The notes beneath the pieces are model-generated. The model did no database searches. It worked only from the letters and a program-made list of their open reading frames with translations, and was not told the origin of the DNA. Positions 1 through 7,970 of a stretch of DNA of 64,000 nt are shown here, in pieces. Origin of the DNA: Novosphingobium sp. PP1Y (GTDB lineage Bacteria; Pseudomonadota; Alphaproteobacteria; Sphingomonadales; Sphingomonadaceae); assembly GCF_000253255.1 (NCBI RefSeq), contig NC_015580.1, positions 3,423,001 to 3,487,000 of the forward strand. The letters run 5' to 3'. Each line of letters starts with the position of its first letter. Positions within the stretch are counted from its first letter, which is position 1. Both the position numbers and the translations under genes were made by a program.

Positions 1-39
1 GTAGGCACCCGATGGCACACGCGCATCCGCCACGCAGCC

Positions 40-645
40 TTGCGCAACGGTGTGGCGATGCTATCTGCTACCATTAATGATCGAGAAGATCGGAGCCGGT
101 CTATGCGTGCCGACGCAAGGAAAAATTATACCCATGTCCTCTCGGTTGCCCGCGAGGTCCTGACGGAACAGGGCGCGACGGCATCGTTGCGTGACATTGC
201 CCGCAAGGCCGACGTCGGACTTGCTACTTTGTACCGCCATTTCCCTTCGCGCGATGCGCTGGTTGAAACCTTGCTGCGTACCGAGCTCGATGTGCTTACC
301 GATCGCGCCACCGAACTGGAGAAAGAACCCCCGTCCGCAGAATCACTGATCGACTGGTTCAAGGATTCGGTCCGCTACTTTCAGCGCTATCGCGGCGTTA
401 CTGACCTTATGGCTGCCGCATACGCGGATCCGCAATCAGCGTTGTTTACATCGTGCTCGCGAGTTCGGGCCGCCGGCAACAGTCTGCTGGCGCGCGCTCA
501 GGCCGTCGGCGTCGCATCAAACGAACTCGATGAAGCCGACCTTTTCGCTCTAATCGCAGCGGCAGGATGGATGAGCGATCAGCCCTCCTTCAATGATCGC
601 GCAGATCACCTCATCGACTTCATCGCACGCGCCATGCTGCGCTAA
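40..645 (+). CDS. TetR/AcrR-family transcriptional regulator
   Basis: The protein has an N-terminal helix-turn-helix with the TetR pattern (SLRDIARKADVGLATLYRHF near residues 49-68) followed by a divergent helical ligand-binding domain; it is a probable ligand-responsive DNA-binding repressor. Three starts are possible: TTG at 40, ATG at 58 and ATG at 103. The conserved HTH begins after all three, so the true N-terminus is open; 103 gives the usual short leader. It converges with the MFS transporter gene on the other strand, 16 bp away, and may control that block or genes left of the window. Family assignment is firm; target and ligand are unknown. Confidence 0.88.
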   Translation: MRNGVAMLSATINDREDRSRSMRADARKNYTHVLSVAREVLTEQGATASLRDIARKADVGLATLYRHFPSRDALVETLLRTELDVLTDRATELEKEPPSAESLIDWFKDSVRYFQRYRGVTDLMAAAYADPQSALFTSCSRVRAAGNSLLARAQAVGVASNELDEADLFALIAAAGWMSDQPSFNDRADHLIDFIARAMLR

Positions 646-661
646 GCGGTGACCCTAGGTG

Positions 662-2071
662 CTATGGCGCCGCAGCATTTTTAGGGAAATTCCGGATCGA
701 AAGCGCCAAGACGAGAGCGTTGAGCATGCTGGCGGCACAACAGACGATCGCCAGCGCTCGATCGATCTGGTTGGGACCACCCAGAAAGTCCGACGTGAAG
801 CTTACCGCCAGCGGCGACAGGCCGACAAAGAAAAGCGACCCCACCACCGTGCTGATGCCTAGGTTCAAGCCACGCATGTCAGACGGAATGACGATCGTTA
901 TCAGCGACAGCGCGCCGGTTGCTATCGAAATCCCGGCAATAAGAAAAATGGTCAACATAACGGCCGTAACCAGCCAATTGCCGGGCAAGGCGTAAAGGCT
1001 GAACGGCACGCACAGGCAAGCAACGCCGGTCATCGCCACGATCACGTTACGCGCGCCGCCTCTGCGGTAGAATACATCGACCAGAGTGCCGCCAACCTTG
1101 GCCGCGACAATGCCGCCGCCCATTAAGATTGCACCGATGATAAGGCCCACTTCGTCTGCACGCAGGTCGAATTTGCGCAAGAACAGCGGCGCACCCCAGA
1201 CGAAGACGGCACCGTCGGCTATGAACAGGGTGGCGCGGATGAACTGGAGCGGAATGGCCGTCGCCCGCAAGGCCCACAAGCGGGCCCAGATCGTCCCTTG
1301 TGACTGTTCGGCAGCCATCGCGCCAGCATCGCGTTCGGCTTCCGTCGCAGTACCACCACCCGCGATGCTTGCCGCGTGGGCAACCTCAACCGTCCAGTCC
1401 TGCTCGAACGCCGTCGGCTCATGCGCAACACCCTGCCCGCGGGGGTCGCGCAGCAGTTTGAGCGAGAAGGCGACCGGGATCAGCACAGCGCCCATTACTA
1501 GTAGGCTCAGCCCCCACGGATGCGGGGACACGAAGGGGCCCCTGAGGCCTTGCGTATGGACCAGCAGGAAACCACCGAGAACAAAAGCCAGCGGTGCTCC
1601 GCACTGTTCGCCCACACCCAACCATGTCGCCGAACGCCCGCGCGTTGTCTCGGGGGCCAAATCGCTCGAGATGGCATAAACGCCGATGCCTATGATCGGA
1701 TAAGCGACGCCAAGCAGGCAGCGGCCAACAAGCAGGGCGGCAAAGGTAGTAGAGAACGCCGTGATCGCGGTTGAAACGACCATGCCTATGATGCCAGCAA
1801 GCAGTAGCCGAACTCGTGACAAGCGATCAATCAGGATTCCAGCCGGCACAGACATGACTGCTAGCGGTACTGCCAAGGCGAATCCCTGAAGCAAGGCGAC
1901 CTGCTGATCCGTGAACACCAGATCACGTTGCATGGCTTCCTGAACCGGTCCCATCATGGACCGCGAGAACGCGCCCATCATGTTGATAAACGCCAACAGC
2001 AGGATCTGGAAAGCGACCTGGTGCCCCCAGTCTGTCCCACCTTGCGCAGATGGAGAGCCTTGCGCCATCAC
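662..2071 (-). CDS. MFS transporter
   Basis: This is a 469-residue hydrophobic protein with about 12 predicted membrane spans and a central hydrophilic loop near residues 205-265, the usual major facilitator layout. The segment GILIDRLSRVRLLL after the second span is the loop 2-3 motif of the family. It is the last gene of the left minus-strand catabolic block, about 100 bp after the DapB-like reductase gene, so uptake of the aromatic substrate or export of an intermediate is a reasonable inference. The start is uncertain between GTG 2071 and ATG 2068. Substrate cannot be read from sequence. Confidence 0.88.
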   Translation of the reverse strand: MMAQGSPSAQGGTDWGHQVAFQILLLAFINMMGAFSRSMMGPVQEAMQRDLVFTDQQVALLQGFALAVPLAVMSVPAGILIDRLSRVRLLLAGIIGMVVSTAITAFSTTFAALLVGRCLLGVAYPIIGIGVYAISSDLAPETTRGRSATWLGVGEQCGAPLAFVLGGFLLVHTQGLRGPFVSPHPWGLSLLVMGAVLIPVAFSLKLLRDPRGQGVAHEPTAFEQDWTVEVAHAASIAGGGTATEAERDAGAMAAEQSQGTIWARLWALRATAIPLQFIRATLFIADGAVFVWGAPLFLRKFDLRADEVGLIIGAILMGGGIVAAKVGGTLVDVFYRRGGARNVIVAMTGVACLCVPFSLYALPGNWLVTAVMLTIFLIAGISIATGALSLITIVIPSDMRGLNLGISTVVGSLFFVGLSPLAVSFTSDFLGGPNQIDRALAIVCCAASMLNALVLALSIRNFPKNAAAP

Positions 2072-2173
2072 CTTCCGCCTATGGACCGGTCCGCCCGGAG
2101 CAATAGCCGGTCGCCTGCCGTACGCCCGACCTGCACATCAGCCGCCCCCCTGTACCCCTGTTTGGAAACGTGG

Positions 2174-3253
2174 TCAGCGCGCCTTCCAGGCGCCGGGAGT
2201 GGGCATCGTGAACAGGCCGACAGGCGCGTCGATGACCACCTGAATGCAGTTGAACACGCTGGCCGCCGCGGCCAGGAACACTCCCGAAGCCGGCCATTCA
2301 TCGATCGCGCGACCATTTTCCGAAAAGGCCGGTGCAATGTCGATCGTGGTACGCGTGGAAGGCGCGCCTTCGATTTCGACCACCAACCGCACTTCCTCCG
2401 GCAGGCCCGGAAAATCGGGATGGTCGCGCTGAACGGTATAGATGAATTCGAAGTCGATGAACGGCTTGGTTTCGCCGAGCTTGGGAACCGACCAGCGGAA
2501 AGTAGCGCCGCACACGGTTCCGGTCTTGATCTCGCCGACGGCAATTTTGAAATCGCGCGTCGCCAGGAACAAATCGTAGCTACCCACCATTTCTCCGAGC
2601 TGAACATTGGTATTGCGGGCCAGCAGGTGTAGCCATTCGAGCACGCTCTGCTGGAAATAGCCGCCCTCCTCCATCCAAGGCTCGAACTCTTCTGGCGGCT
2701 TGCCCAGGCCCAGCAGTTCCACCATCATGTTGAGATTGGGGTTGGGCGAGAAATCGTCGATCTCGGCCATGTAGATGTGATCGACATCCATCGACATACG
2801 TGTCATCGCCGTGCCCAGCCAGGGCACAACGACGTCGGGATTGGCGCCCGCCGCCATGAGTGTCGACCCGCCTTCCCGGCAGGCATCCTCGATCTGCCTG
2901 AGATAGTCCGGGCTGCGCAGTTCCGGAACATACCAGGGACCGGTTGACGAAACGACATTCTTGCCGGAGCGCAGCAGATCGAAGACGATTTGGTCGCGTT
3001 CCTCGATCGGGCCCTGCCCGGCCGGCGCGTGGACGACGACGTGGGCATCCAGCGCTATCAGTGCGGCGACGTCGTTGGTCGCAAGGATCCCGGTGGTCAG
3101 CGCCAAGCCAGCAAGCTCGCCGGCGTCCTTTCCGACTTTTTCCGGGGCATGGACCCAAACCCCGACCAGTTCCATCGCGGGATGTTCGATGATGGCCTTG
3201 AGCGTGGAGGCACCAACAGCGCCGGTAGCCCACTGAATAACCTTGATCGTCAT
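2174..3253 (-). CDS. DapB-fold NAD(P)-dependent oxidoreductase
   Basis: The N-terminus (IQWATGAVGASTLKAI, residues 5-20) is a Rossmann nucleotide-binding loop of the dihydrodipicolinate-reductase type. The rest of the 359 residues resembles the longer DapB-like and 2,4-diaminopentanoate-dehydrogenase-like proteins common in catabolic islands of sphingomonads and mycobacteria. A good ribosome site (GAGGAA) precedes ATG 3253. It lies 74 bp after the extradiol dioxygenase gene in the same direction. A reduction or dehydrogenation in the same aromatic or alicyclic pathway is inferred; lysine biosynthesis is unlikely given the length and context. The substrate is unknown. Confidence 0.8.
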   Translation of the reverse strand: MTIKVIQWATGAVGASTLKAIIEHPAMELVGVWVHAPEKVGKDAGELAGLALTTGILATNDVAALIALDAHVVVHAPAGQGPIEERDQIVFDLLRSGKNVVSSTGPWYVPELRSPDYLRQIEDACREGGSTLMAAGANPDVVVPWLGTAMTRMSMDVDHIYMAEIDDFSPNPNLNMMVELLGLGKPPEEFEPWMEEGGYFQQSVLEWLHLLARNTNVQLGEMVGSYDLFLATRDFKIAVGEIKTGTVCGATFRWSVPKLGETKPFIDFEFIYTVQRDHPDFPGLPEEVRLVVEIEGAPSTRTTIDIAPAFSENGRAIDEWPASGVFLAAAASVFNCIQVVIDAPVGLFTMPTPGAWKAR

Positions 3254-3327
3254 GCTTTATTCCTCGATTGCTGGCACTCAGGCCTGGTCGGCGTGGCAAC
3301 GCGGCCCGCGAACGCCTTGGCTGCCTG

Positions 3328-4218
3328 TCAACGCGTCCAGGGCGGCGGCGTCAGCAGCGCGTGGCCATAGAAGTCGGCGGCGTAATATTCGGATTGAACG
3401 GGGGCCGGACGTGATCCCCAGCCATATTCCATCATGTATCCCGACGGCGACATGCAGTAGAACGAATACTGAAAATCGTTCGAATGCCGGCCGAGATCTA
3501 GCACGATCTCGATGCCAGTCTGCTTGGCCATTTCATAAGTGTAGATCACATCATCGATCGAATTGCTTTCGATCATGATGTGATTCATCCGTTTTGTGCC
3601 GTTAAAGCCATAAGCAATGACATGCTGGCGCTCGCGGCCAGATGTATGAACGAAAGCCAGTTCACTGATCTTTCCCGGCGCCAGTTCCGCCTTGTATTCG
3701 ATATCGCCGGGCATACCCAGGACGCGGTAGAATTTCAGGAACCGAGCAATGTCGACGCCCGCCATCTGGATGTGCCCCAGACCGGCATCACCGGTGACGA
3801 ACTGGCCATACATGCGCCGACCTGGATGGAACGGCTTGTTGAATTCGACCAACGGGCCATGAAAGATCTCAAGTGGATGACCGTCGGGATCCTGCAACTT
3901 CATCAGGCGCAGCACCCGTCGCCTTTCCGCCTCGTCGTTGGAACAGATGCGATGGACGATGCCTTCTTCGCCCAGCCGGCTGGCTAATTTCTCGAAAGCA
4001 TCGTCATCGCTCACACGCAAGCCAATGGCGGTGACGTCATCGACCGGGCCTTCTTCCAGGATGAACCGGTGGTGCCAGAAGTCCATGCGCAGAAACGCTT
4101 CAGCTGAATTGCTTCCGTCGACCACTTCCAGTCCCAGGAAATCGCCGGCGAACACACGCCAATGCGCCATGTCCTTCGCGCCCAGCGCGAGATATCCCAG
4201 TTCCGTAACACCGTACAT
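3328..4218 (-). CDS. Extradiol ring-cleavage dioxygenase, BphC-like (VOC fold)
   Basis: This is a two-domain vicinal-oxygen-chelate protein of 296 residues. The C-terminal domain carries the Fe(II) triad at His149 (GLGHIQM), His213 (MNHIMIES) and Glu264 (YMMEYGWG), matching BphC spacing (146/210/260), so it should be an active type I extradiol dioxygenase cleaving a catechol next to the diol. The ATG at 4218 is preferred over the frame's upstream ATG at 4251 because AGGGG sits just before it and homologous sequence starts there. It sits between an SDR gene and the DapB-like gene. Together with the hydrolase at 15009-15857 it supplies meta-cleavage. The specific catechol is unknown; a bulky bicyclic or polycyclic diol is plausible. 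Confidence 0.9.
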   Translation of the reverse strand: MYGVTELGYLALGAKDMAHWRVFAGDFLGLEVVDGSNSAEAFLRMDFWHHRFILEEGPVDDVTAIGLRVSDDDAFEKLASRLGEEGIVHRICSNDEAERRRVLRLMKLQDPDGHPLEIFHGPLVEFNKPFHPGRRMYGQFVTGDAGLGHIQMAGVDIARFLKFYRVLGMPGDIEYKAELAPGKISELAFVHTSGRERQHVIAYGFNGTKRMNHIMIESNSIDDVIYTYEMAKQTGIEIVLDLGRHSNDFQYSFYCMSPSGYMMEYGWGSRPAPVQSEYYAADFYGHALLTPPPWTR

Positions 4219-4312
4219 CGACCTATTCCCCTGCTTGCGACTATCCTGCAACCCGTTGTCACGCCTGGCGGCGGACAGGCGGCATACGCTGCCACCTGCC
4301 CAGGCGCATCCG

Positions 4313-5050
4313 TCAGATCGACGACGTGCCGCCGTCGACCTTCAATTCCATCCCGTTGACGTAGCTGGAATCATTGCTCGCCAGGAACAAGGCCACCGTG
4401 GCAATCTCTTCGGGCACGCCCATCCTACGGCGCGGTATCAGGGATTCGAACGCGGCCTTCATTTCGGGATCGGCCATCACCTCTTCCTGCGTGGGCGTGT
4501 ACACTTGGCCCGGGCTTAGTACGTTGACGCGGATATTGCGTTCCGCCAGATCGCTGACCCAGTTGCGCGCGAAGGCGTGCAGCGCGGCCTTGCTTCCCGC
4601 ATAGACCGACCAGCCGGCCCAGCCCTTCACCGAAGCGATCGAGCCGGTCATCAGGATCGAGCCCCCGTCATTGAACAGCGGGATAGCCTTGTTCACGGTG
4701 AACAGAGTGCCGCGGGTATTGAGGTTGAACTGCTTGTCGTAGTGCTCCAGCGTGATTTCACCCACTGGACACGGCTCGCCCATCCCGGCGCTGGCATAGA
4801 GCACGTCGATCGAGCCCTTTTCGCGTTTGACGATTTCGAAGAGGAGGTCGAGATCCTCAAGGTTGGTGGAATCCGCCTTCACTCCGGTCACGTTGCGACC
4901 GATTTCCTTGACCGCAGCGTCGAGCTGATCCTGACGACGCCCCGTGATAAACACATAGGCGCCTTCTTCCACGAACAGCTTCGCACTGGCCAGCGCCATG
5001 CCGCTCGTTGCGCCAGTGACGACTGCGACTTTACCTTCGAGTTTACCCAC
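4313..5050 (-). CDS. Short-chain dehydrogenase/reductase (SDR)
   Basis: This is a classical 245-residue SDR. The cofactor loop TGATSGMA lies near residues 13-20, with Ala where Gly is usual. The usual NNAG is replaced by SAG (YASAGMGEP). The catalytic Ser and YxxxK (VYAGSK) are present. The C-terminus ends in a typical VDGGTSSI segment. It leads the gene group 5050 to 662 with the dioxygenase, reductase and transporter, so oxidation of an alcohol or dihydrodiol upstream of ring cleavage is plausible. A 265-bp gap separates it from the next SDR gene, enough room for its own promoter. Confidence 0.88.
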   Translation of the reverse strand: MGKLEGKVAVVTGATSGMALASAKLFVEEGAYVFITGRRQDQLDAAVKEIGRNVTGVKADSTNLEDLDLLFEIVKREKGSIDVLYASAGMGEPCPVGEITLEHYDKQFNLNTRGTLFTVNKAIPLFNDGGSILMTGSIASVKGWAGWSVYAGSKAALHAFARNWVSDLAERNIRVNVLSPGQVYTPTQEEVMADPEMKAAFESLIPRRRMGVPEEIATVALFLASNDSSYVNGMELKVDGGTSSI

Positions 5051-5315
5051 AAATCACCTTTCAATTGGAACCAGAATAACGTCCGCTCATTCGAGCCCAG
5101 GAGCAGCGCCGGGCATCCGCAAATGCCGATGCAGCAGTCGTAACCGGCTACGCACCCACCGCGCAGGTCCAGTCTGCCCGACCCCATGGTCCACTATGAG
5201 CCTCGCTGTTTCGAAAGGCTGTTCCTCGATCAATTCGAAACAGCTGTACCGCACTTTGCCAACGCCAATTGGACCAATAATCGAATTTCACATTGATCCA
5301 CGGCGCCCGCATTTC
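5051..5315. promoter_or_regulatory. Intergenic region with possible promoter for the 5050-662 block
   Basis: No gene is supported in these 265 bases. They hold CAATTGGACCA at 5266-5276, with TTGG spaced at about 8-bp steps on the minus strand (TTGGTCCAATTGGCGTTGG). A variant, CAATTGGTCCA, occurs at 19216-19226 upstream of the other minus-strand operon. A shared regulator site is possible, but the motif is short and no regulator can be assigned. Confidence 0.35.
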
Positions 5316-6071
5316 TCAGCGTGCGGTCATGCCGCCGTCGACCGGAAAATTGGCGCCGGTCACGTACCTTGCCCGGTCAGAAACCAGGAATGCGACAACT
5401 TCCGCCACGTCATCGGTGCAGCCGACCGCCCCCAGCGGCACGGCCCGGCGCCAATCCTCGTCGCTCATGGGAAATTCCCGCCGCTGGGCGTCGGCGTTCA
5501 GAGTTGAGATCGGCCCCGGAGAGACTACGTTAACGCGGATACCGACCGGCCCCAGTTCAACTGCGAGTGTGCGCGAATAATAGTCCAACGCCGCCTTGGC
5601 GGCACCATACTGGACCGCGAAAGGGAACGTCATCGTCGCCGAGACGGACGACATGTTGACAATTGCCGCGCTGCCCGACCGCTGGAGCGACGGGAGCATC
5701 GCACTGGTCAGGCGGACCGCCGCCATCAGATTGAGCGCCAGACTGTTCTGCCAGGCCTCATCCGGTATGGCCGCGATACCGCCCAGAAAGATCGGCGCGC
5801 CACCGGCATTGTTCACCAGGATATCCAACCCTCCCAGAAGCGCCAGCGCTTCATCGGCAACCGTACGAACGCCTTCGGCCGTGCCGACGTCGCCGACGAC
5901 GAGACGGGCAGCGGCGGGAGTTTCGTCCTTGCCTGCGCGCCCCGCGACGACGACCTGCGCGCCGCCGTCAATCAGGCGTTGCGCGATTTTCGCCCCGATC
6001 CCCTGCGTCCCCCCCGTGACCATGGCTCTGCGCCCGGTGAATTCGCTGCCTAAGCTGACCAATTCTGACAC
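5316..6071 (-). CDS. Short-chain dehydrogenase/reductase (SDR)
   Basis: This classical SDR has the cofactor motif TGGTQGIG, NNAG, a Ser-rich strand (NMSSVS), the active-site YGAAK and a C-terminal VDGGMTAR. The GTG at 6071 is chosen because AAAGG precedes it and the SDR fold begins within 15 residues. The open frame runs on to 6155, but that part overlaps the palindromic operator region and resembles no SDR. Length from GTG is 251 residues, normal for the family. It is divergent from the MocR regulator gene and therefore the likeliest direct target of it. The substrate is unknown. Confidence 0.87.
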   Translation of the reverse strand: MSELVSLGSEFTGRRAMVTGGTQGIGAKIAQRLIDGGAQVVVAGRAGKDETPAAARLVVGDVGTAEGVRTVADEALALLGGLDILVNNAGGAPIFLGGIAAIPDEAWQNSLALNLMAAVRLTSAMLPSLQRSGSAAIVNMSSVSATMTFPFAVQYGAAKAALDYYSRTLAVELGPVGIRVNVVSPGPISTLNADAQRREFPMSDEDWRRAVPLGAVGCTDDVAEVVAFLVSDRARYVTGANFPVDGGMTAR

Positions 6072-6143
6072 TTTGCAACCTTTATAGACGGAGCGGTAAC
6101 CACGGAGGGCAGCTAACGAGTGATATGCCAGCGCCTTCCCCAC

Positions 6144-6192
6144 ACAGTGGTCCACATAAGTGGATCACTGATCCGTTTATGTGGACCACTGT
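6144..6192. promoter_or_regulatory. Perfect 16-bp inverted repeat, probable MocR operator
   Basis: ACAGTGGTCCACATAA at 6144-6159 is repeated exactly in inverted form at 6177-6192, with a 17-bp spacer that contains further AGTGGATCA-like half-sites. AGTGGNYCA-type repeats resemble boxes described for MocR/PdxR regulators. The site lies between the MocR gene (start 6384) and the divergent SDR gene (start 6071), so it could control both. The repeat is seen directly; the assignment to the neighbouring regulator is inference. Confidence 0.75.
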
Positions 6193-6383
6193 TCCGCTTG
6201 TCAAGGGGGCGAAAACGGTATTAGATTGCGTTCACCCACCGATCGGCAGGATTGATCACAAGTCAGCGGGGGCGAATGTAAATGTTGCAGAGCCGCAATG
6301 GCCTCGAGTCAAATCGTGTTTCGGTACAAGTTCGAGCAGATGGATGGTCTGCCGTCATTCGCGATTAATCAAGGTACATTGTC

Positions 6384-7877
6384 ATGCAACTTCCCATCAC
6401 AATCAGCGTTTCGAAGGACAAGTCGCTGCAGCAGCAGATTGTTGACCAAATCCGCGGCCTGATCGAACAGAACGTCCTGCGCCCCGGCGACCAGATACCG
6501 TCCAGCCGCGAAATGGCCGAATTGCTCGGGCTGTCCCGACGCACCGTGGTCTTATCCTATGAGCGACTGATTGACGAAGGCTGGATCGAAACGCGTCCCG
6601 GCCATGGCACGTTCATTTACAAACAGTTGCCCAGCCAGCGCATCCGCGTCCCCAGCCCTTCCTGCAATCCGAATAGTCCGGCACCCGTTCTCGCACAGAT
6701 CGATCAACCGGTAGTGGGGATGGGCCTGTTCCAGGCAATGAACGAGCGCCTGCCATATGACTTTCGAATCGGCAGACCCGACGCCGGCCTGTTTCCGCGC
6801 AATCATTGGCGCAAGCTGGCGTCCGAATATCTCGACACCTTCACGAAAACCGTCAGCGACTACACCCAGCCCGCGGGCCACCTGCTGTTGCGGGAAGCGA
6901 TTTCGCACCACTTGCGGATTGCACGGGGGATCGCGTGTCAGCCCGAACAAGTAATCATCACCGCCGGGGCGCAGGAAGGTCTCAATCTCGTCGCGCGGCT
7001 GATGTGCATCAACAACCGACCGGTCGTTGTCGAAGATCCCTGTTACGACGGCGCGGCGCAAGCCTTCAGCAGCTTAGGAGGCCAGTTGGTCCCAGTCCCG
7101 GTAGCGCCCGATGGCATCGACACTGACCAGTTGCCGGAAAACGGCGCGCGCATCGCCTACGTCACGCCCTCGCATCAATTTCCGCTGGGCGTGACGATGG
7201 CGAACGAACGCCGCGCGGCGCTCATCGCTTGGGCGCGCAAGACCGGCACGCTGCTGGTCGAAGACGATTACGACAGTGATTTCAGGCACAACTCCGTCCC
7301 TATCATGGCTCTGCAGGCGATGGGTCCGGAATGCGCCGTCTATCTGGGCACTTTCTCCAAATCGATCGGTCCGGGCCTTCGTCTTGGCTATGCGGTCTTT
7401 CCCGAGCATCTTGCCAGCTCCGCGACCGCCGTCAAATCGATCCTGAACAACGGTCACCCCTGGCTCGAACAATCGATCATGGCCCAGTTCATCAGTTCGG
7501 GCGCGTTCGAGCAGCATCTGGGACGCATGCGCAAAAACTACCTCGATCGCCGCAATGCCGTAATTACCGGGCTGGCCGAAGCCTTCCCCGGAACTAAGAC
7601 GAGCGGCTACGAAGGGGGAATGCACCTGGTCTGGACAACGCTGGCGGAATGGGAACCCGCGCTGGATCTCCAGATGAAAGCGCGCAAGCTTGGTGTCGGC
7701 ATATACAGCCTGGCCGGCGGTCCAACCCGCGAGATCGTGCGGCGCCCAGATCACGACCGTCTGCTGATGCTCGGTTACGCCTGCCTGACGCCCGACAAGA
7801 TCAGAAATGCGATCACGCTCTTAAAGCGCCTAATTCACGAACCGGCCAGTCTCTCCGCCCCTATGGTCAATGGCTGA
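6384..7877 (+). CDS. MocR-type (GntR-HTH plus aminotransferase domain) regulator
   Basis: Residues 13-80 form a winged GntR helix-turn-helix (IPSSREMAELLGLSRRTVVL). After a linker, residues about 120-490 form a fold-type I aminotransferase-like domain with VEDDYDSDF and the PLP-binding lysine at about Lys326 (GTFSKSIGPGLRLGY). MocR proteins use PLP or an amino-compound aldimine as effector. Length (497) is typical. A perfect inverted repeat lies upstream, between it and a divergent SDR gene. An intrinsic terminator follows the stop codon. It is the only regulator inside the meta-cleavage gene set, so it may control both flanking operons. MocR control of ring-cleavage genes would be unusual. 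Confidence 0.92.
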   Translation: MQLPITISVSKDKSLQQQIVDQIRGLIEQNVLRPGDQIPSSREMAELLGLSRRTVVLSYERLIDEGWIETRPGHGTFIYKQLPSQRIRVPSPSCNPNSPAPVLAQIDQPVVGMGLFQAMNERLPYDFRIGRPDAGLFPRNHWRKLASEYLDTFTKTVSDYTQPAGHLLLREAISHHLRIARGIACQPEQVIITAGAQEGLNLVARLMCINNRPVVVEDPCYDGAAQAFSSLGGQLVPVPVAPDGIDTDQLPENGARIAYVTPSHQFPLGVTMANERRAALIAWARKTGTLLVEDDYDSDFRHNSVPIMALQAMGPECAVYLGTFSKSIGPGLRLGYAVFPEHLASSATAVKSILNNGHPWLEQSIMAQFISSGAFEQHLGRMRKNYLDRRNAVITGLAEAFPGTKTSGYEGGMHLVWTTLAEWEPALDLQMKARKLGVGIYSLAGGPTREIVRRPDHDRLLMLGYACLTPDKIRNAITLLKRLIHEPASLSAPMVNG

Positions 7878-7907
7878 TCCGGACAGCCGGACTGGTCCAA
7901 TGCCCCT

Positions 7908-7933
7908 CGATGCATTGTTGCATCGCCTTTTTT
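7908..7933 (+). terminator. Intrinsic terminator of the MocR gene
   Basis: CGATGCA (7908-7914), a TTGT loop and TGCATCG (7919-7925) form a 7-bp stem, followed by CC and six T residues (7928-7933). It lies 30 bases after the MocR stop codon. It has no T-run on the other strand, so it should not terminate the convergent operon. Confidence 0.85.
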
Positions 7934-7970
7934 GGAAAGTTCTCGCGTTTACGTCGGCCTAGGGGCCGCT

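Noticed and set aside
3328..4251. Upstream ATG 4251 of the BphC-like dioxygenase
   Set aside because: The 11 added residues are polar and unrelated to the family, and AGGGG directly precedes ATG 4218.
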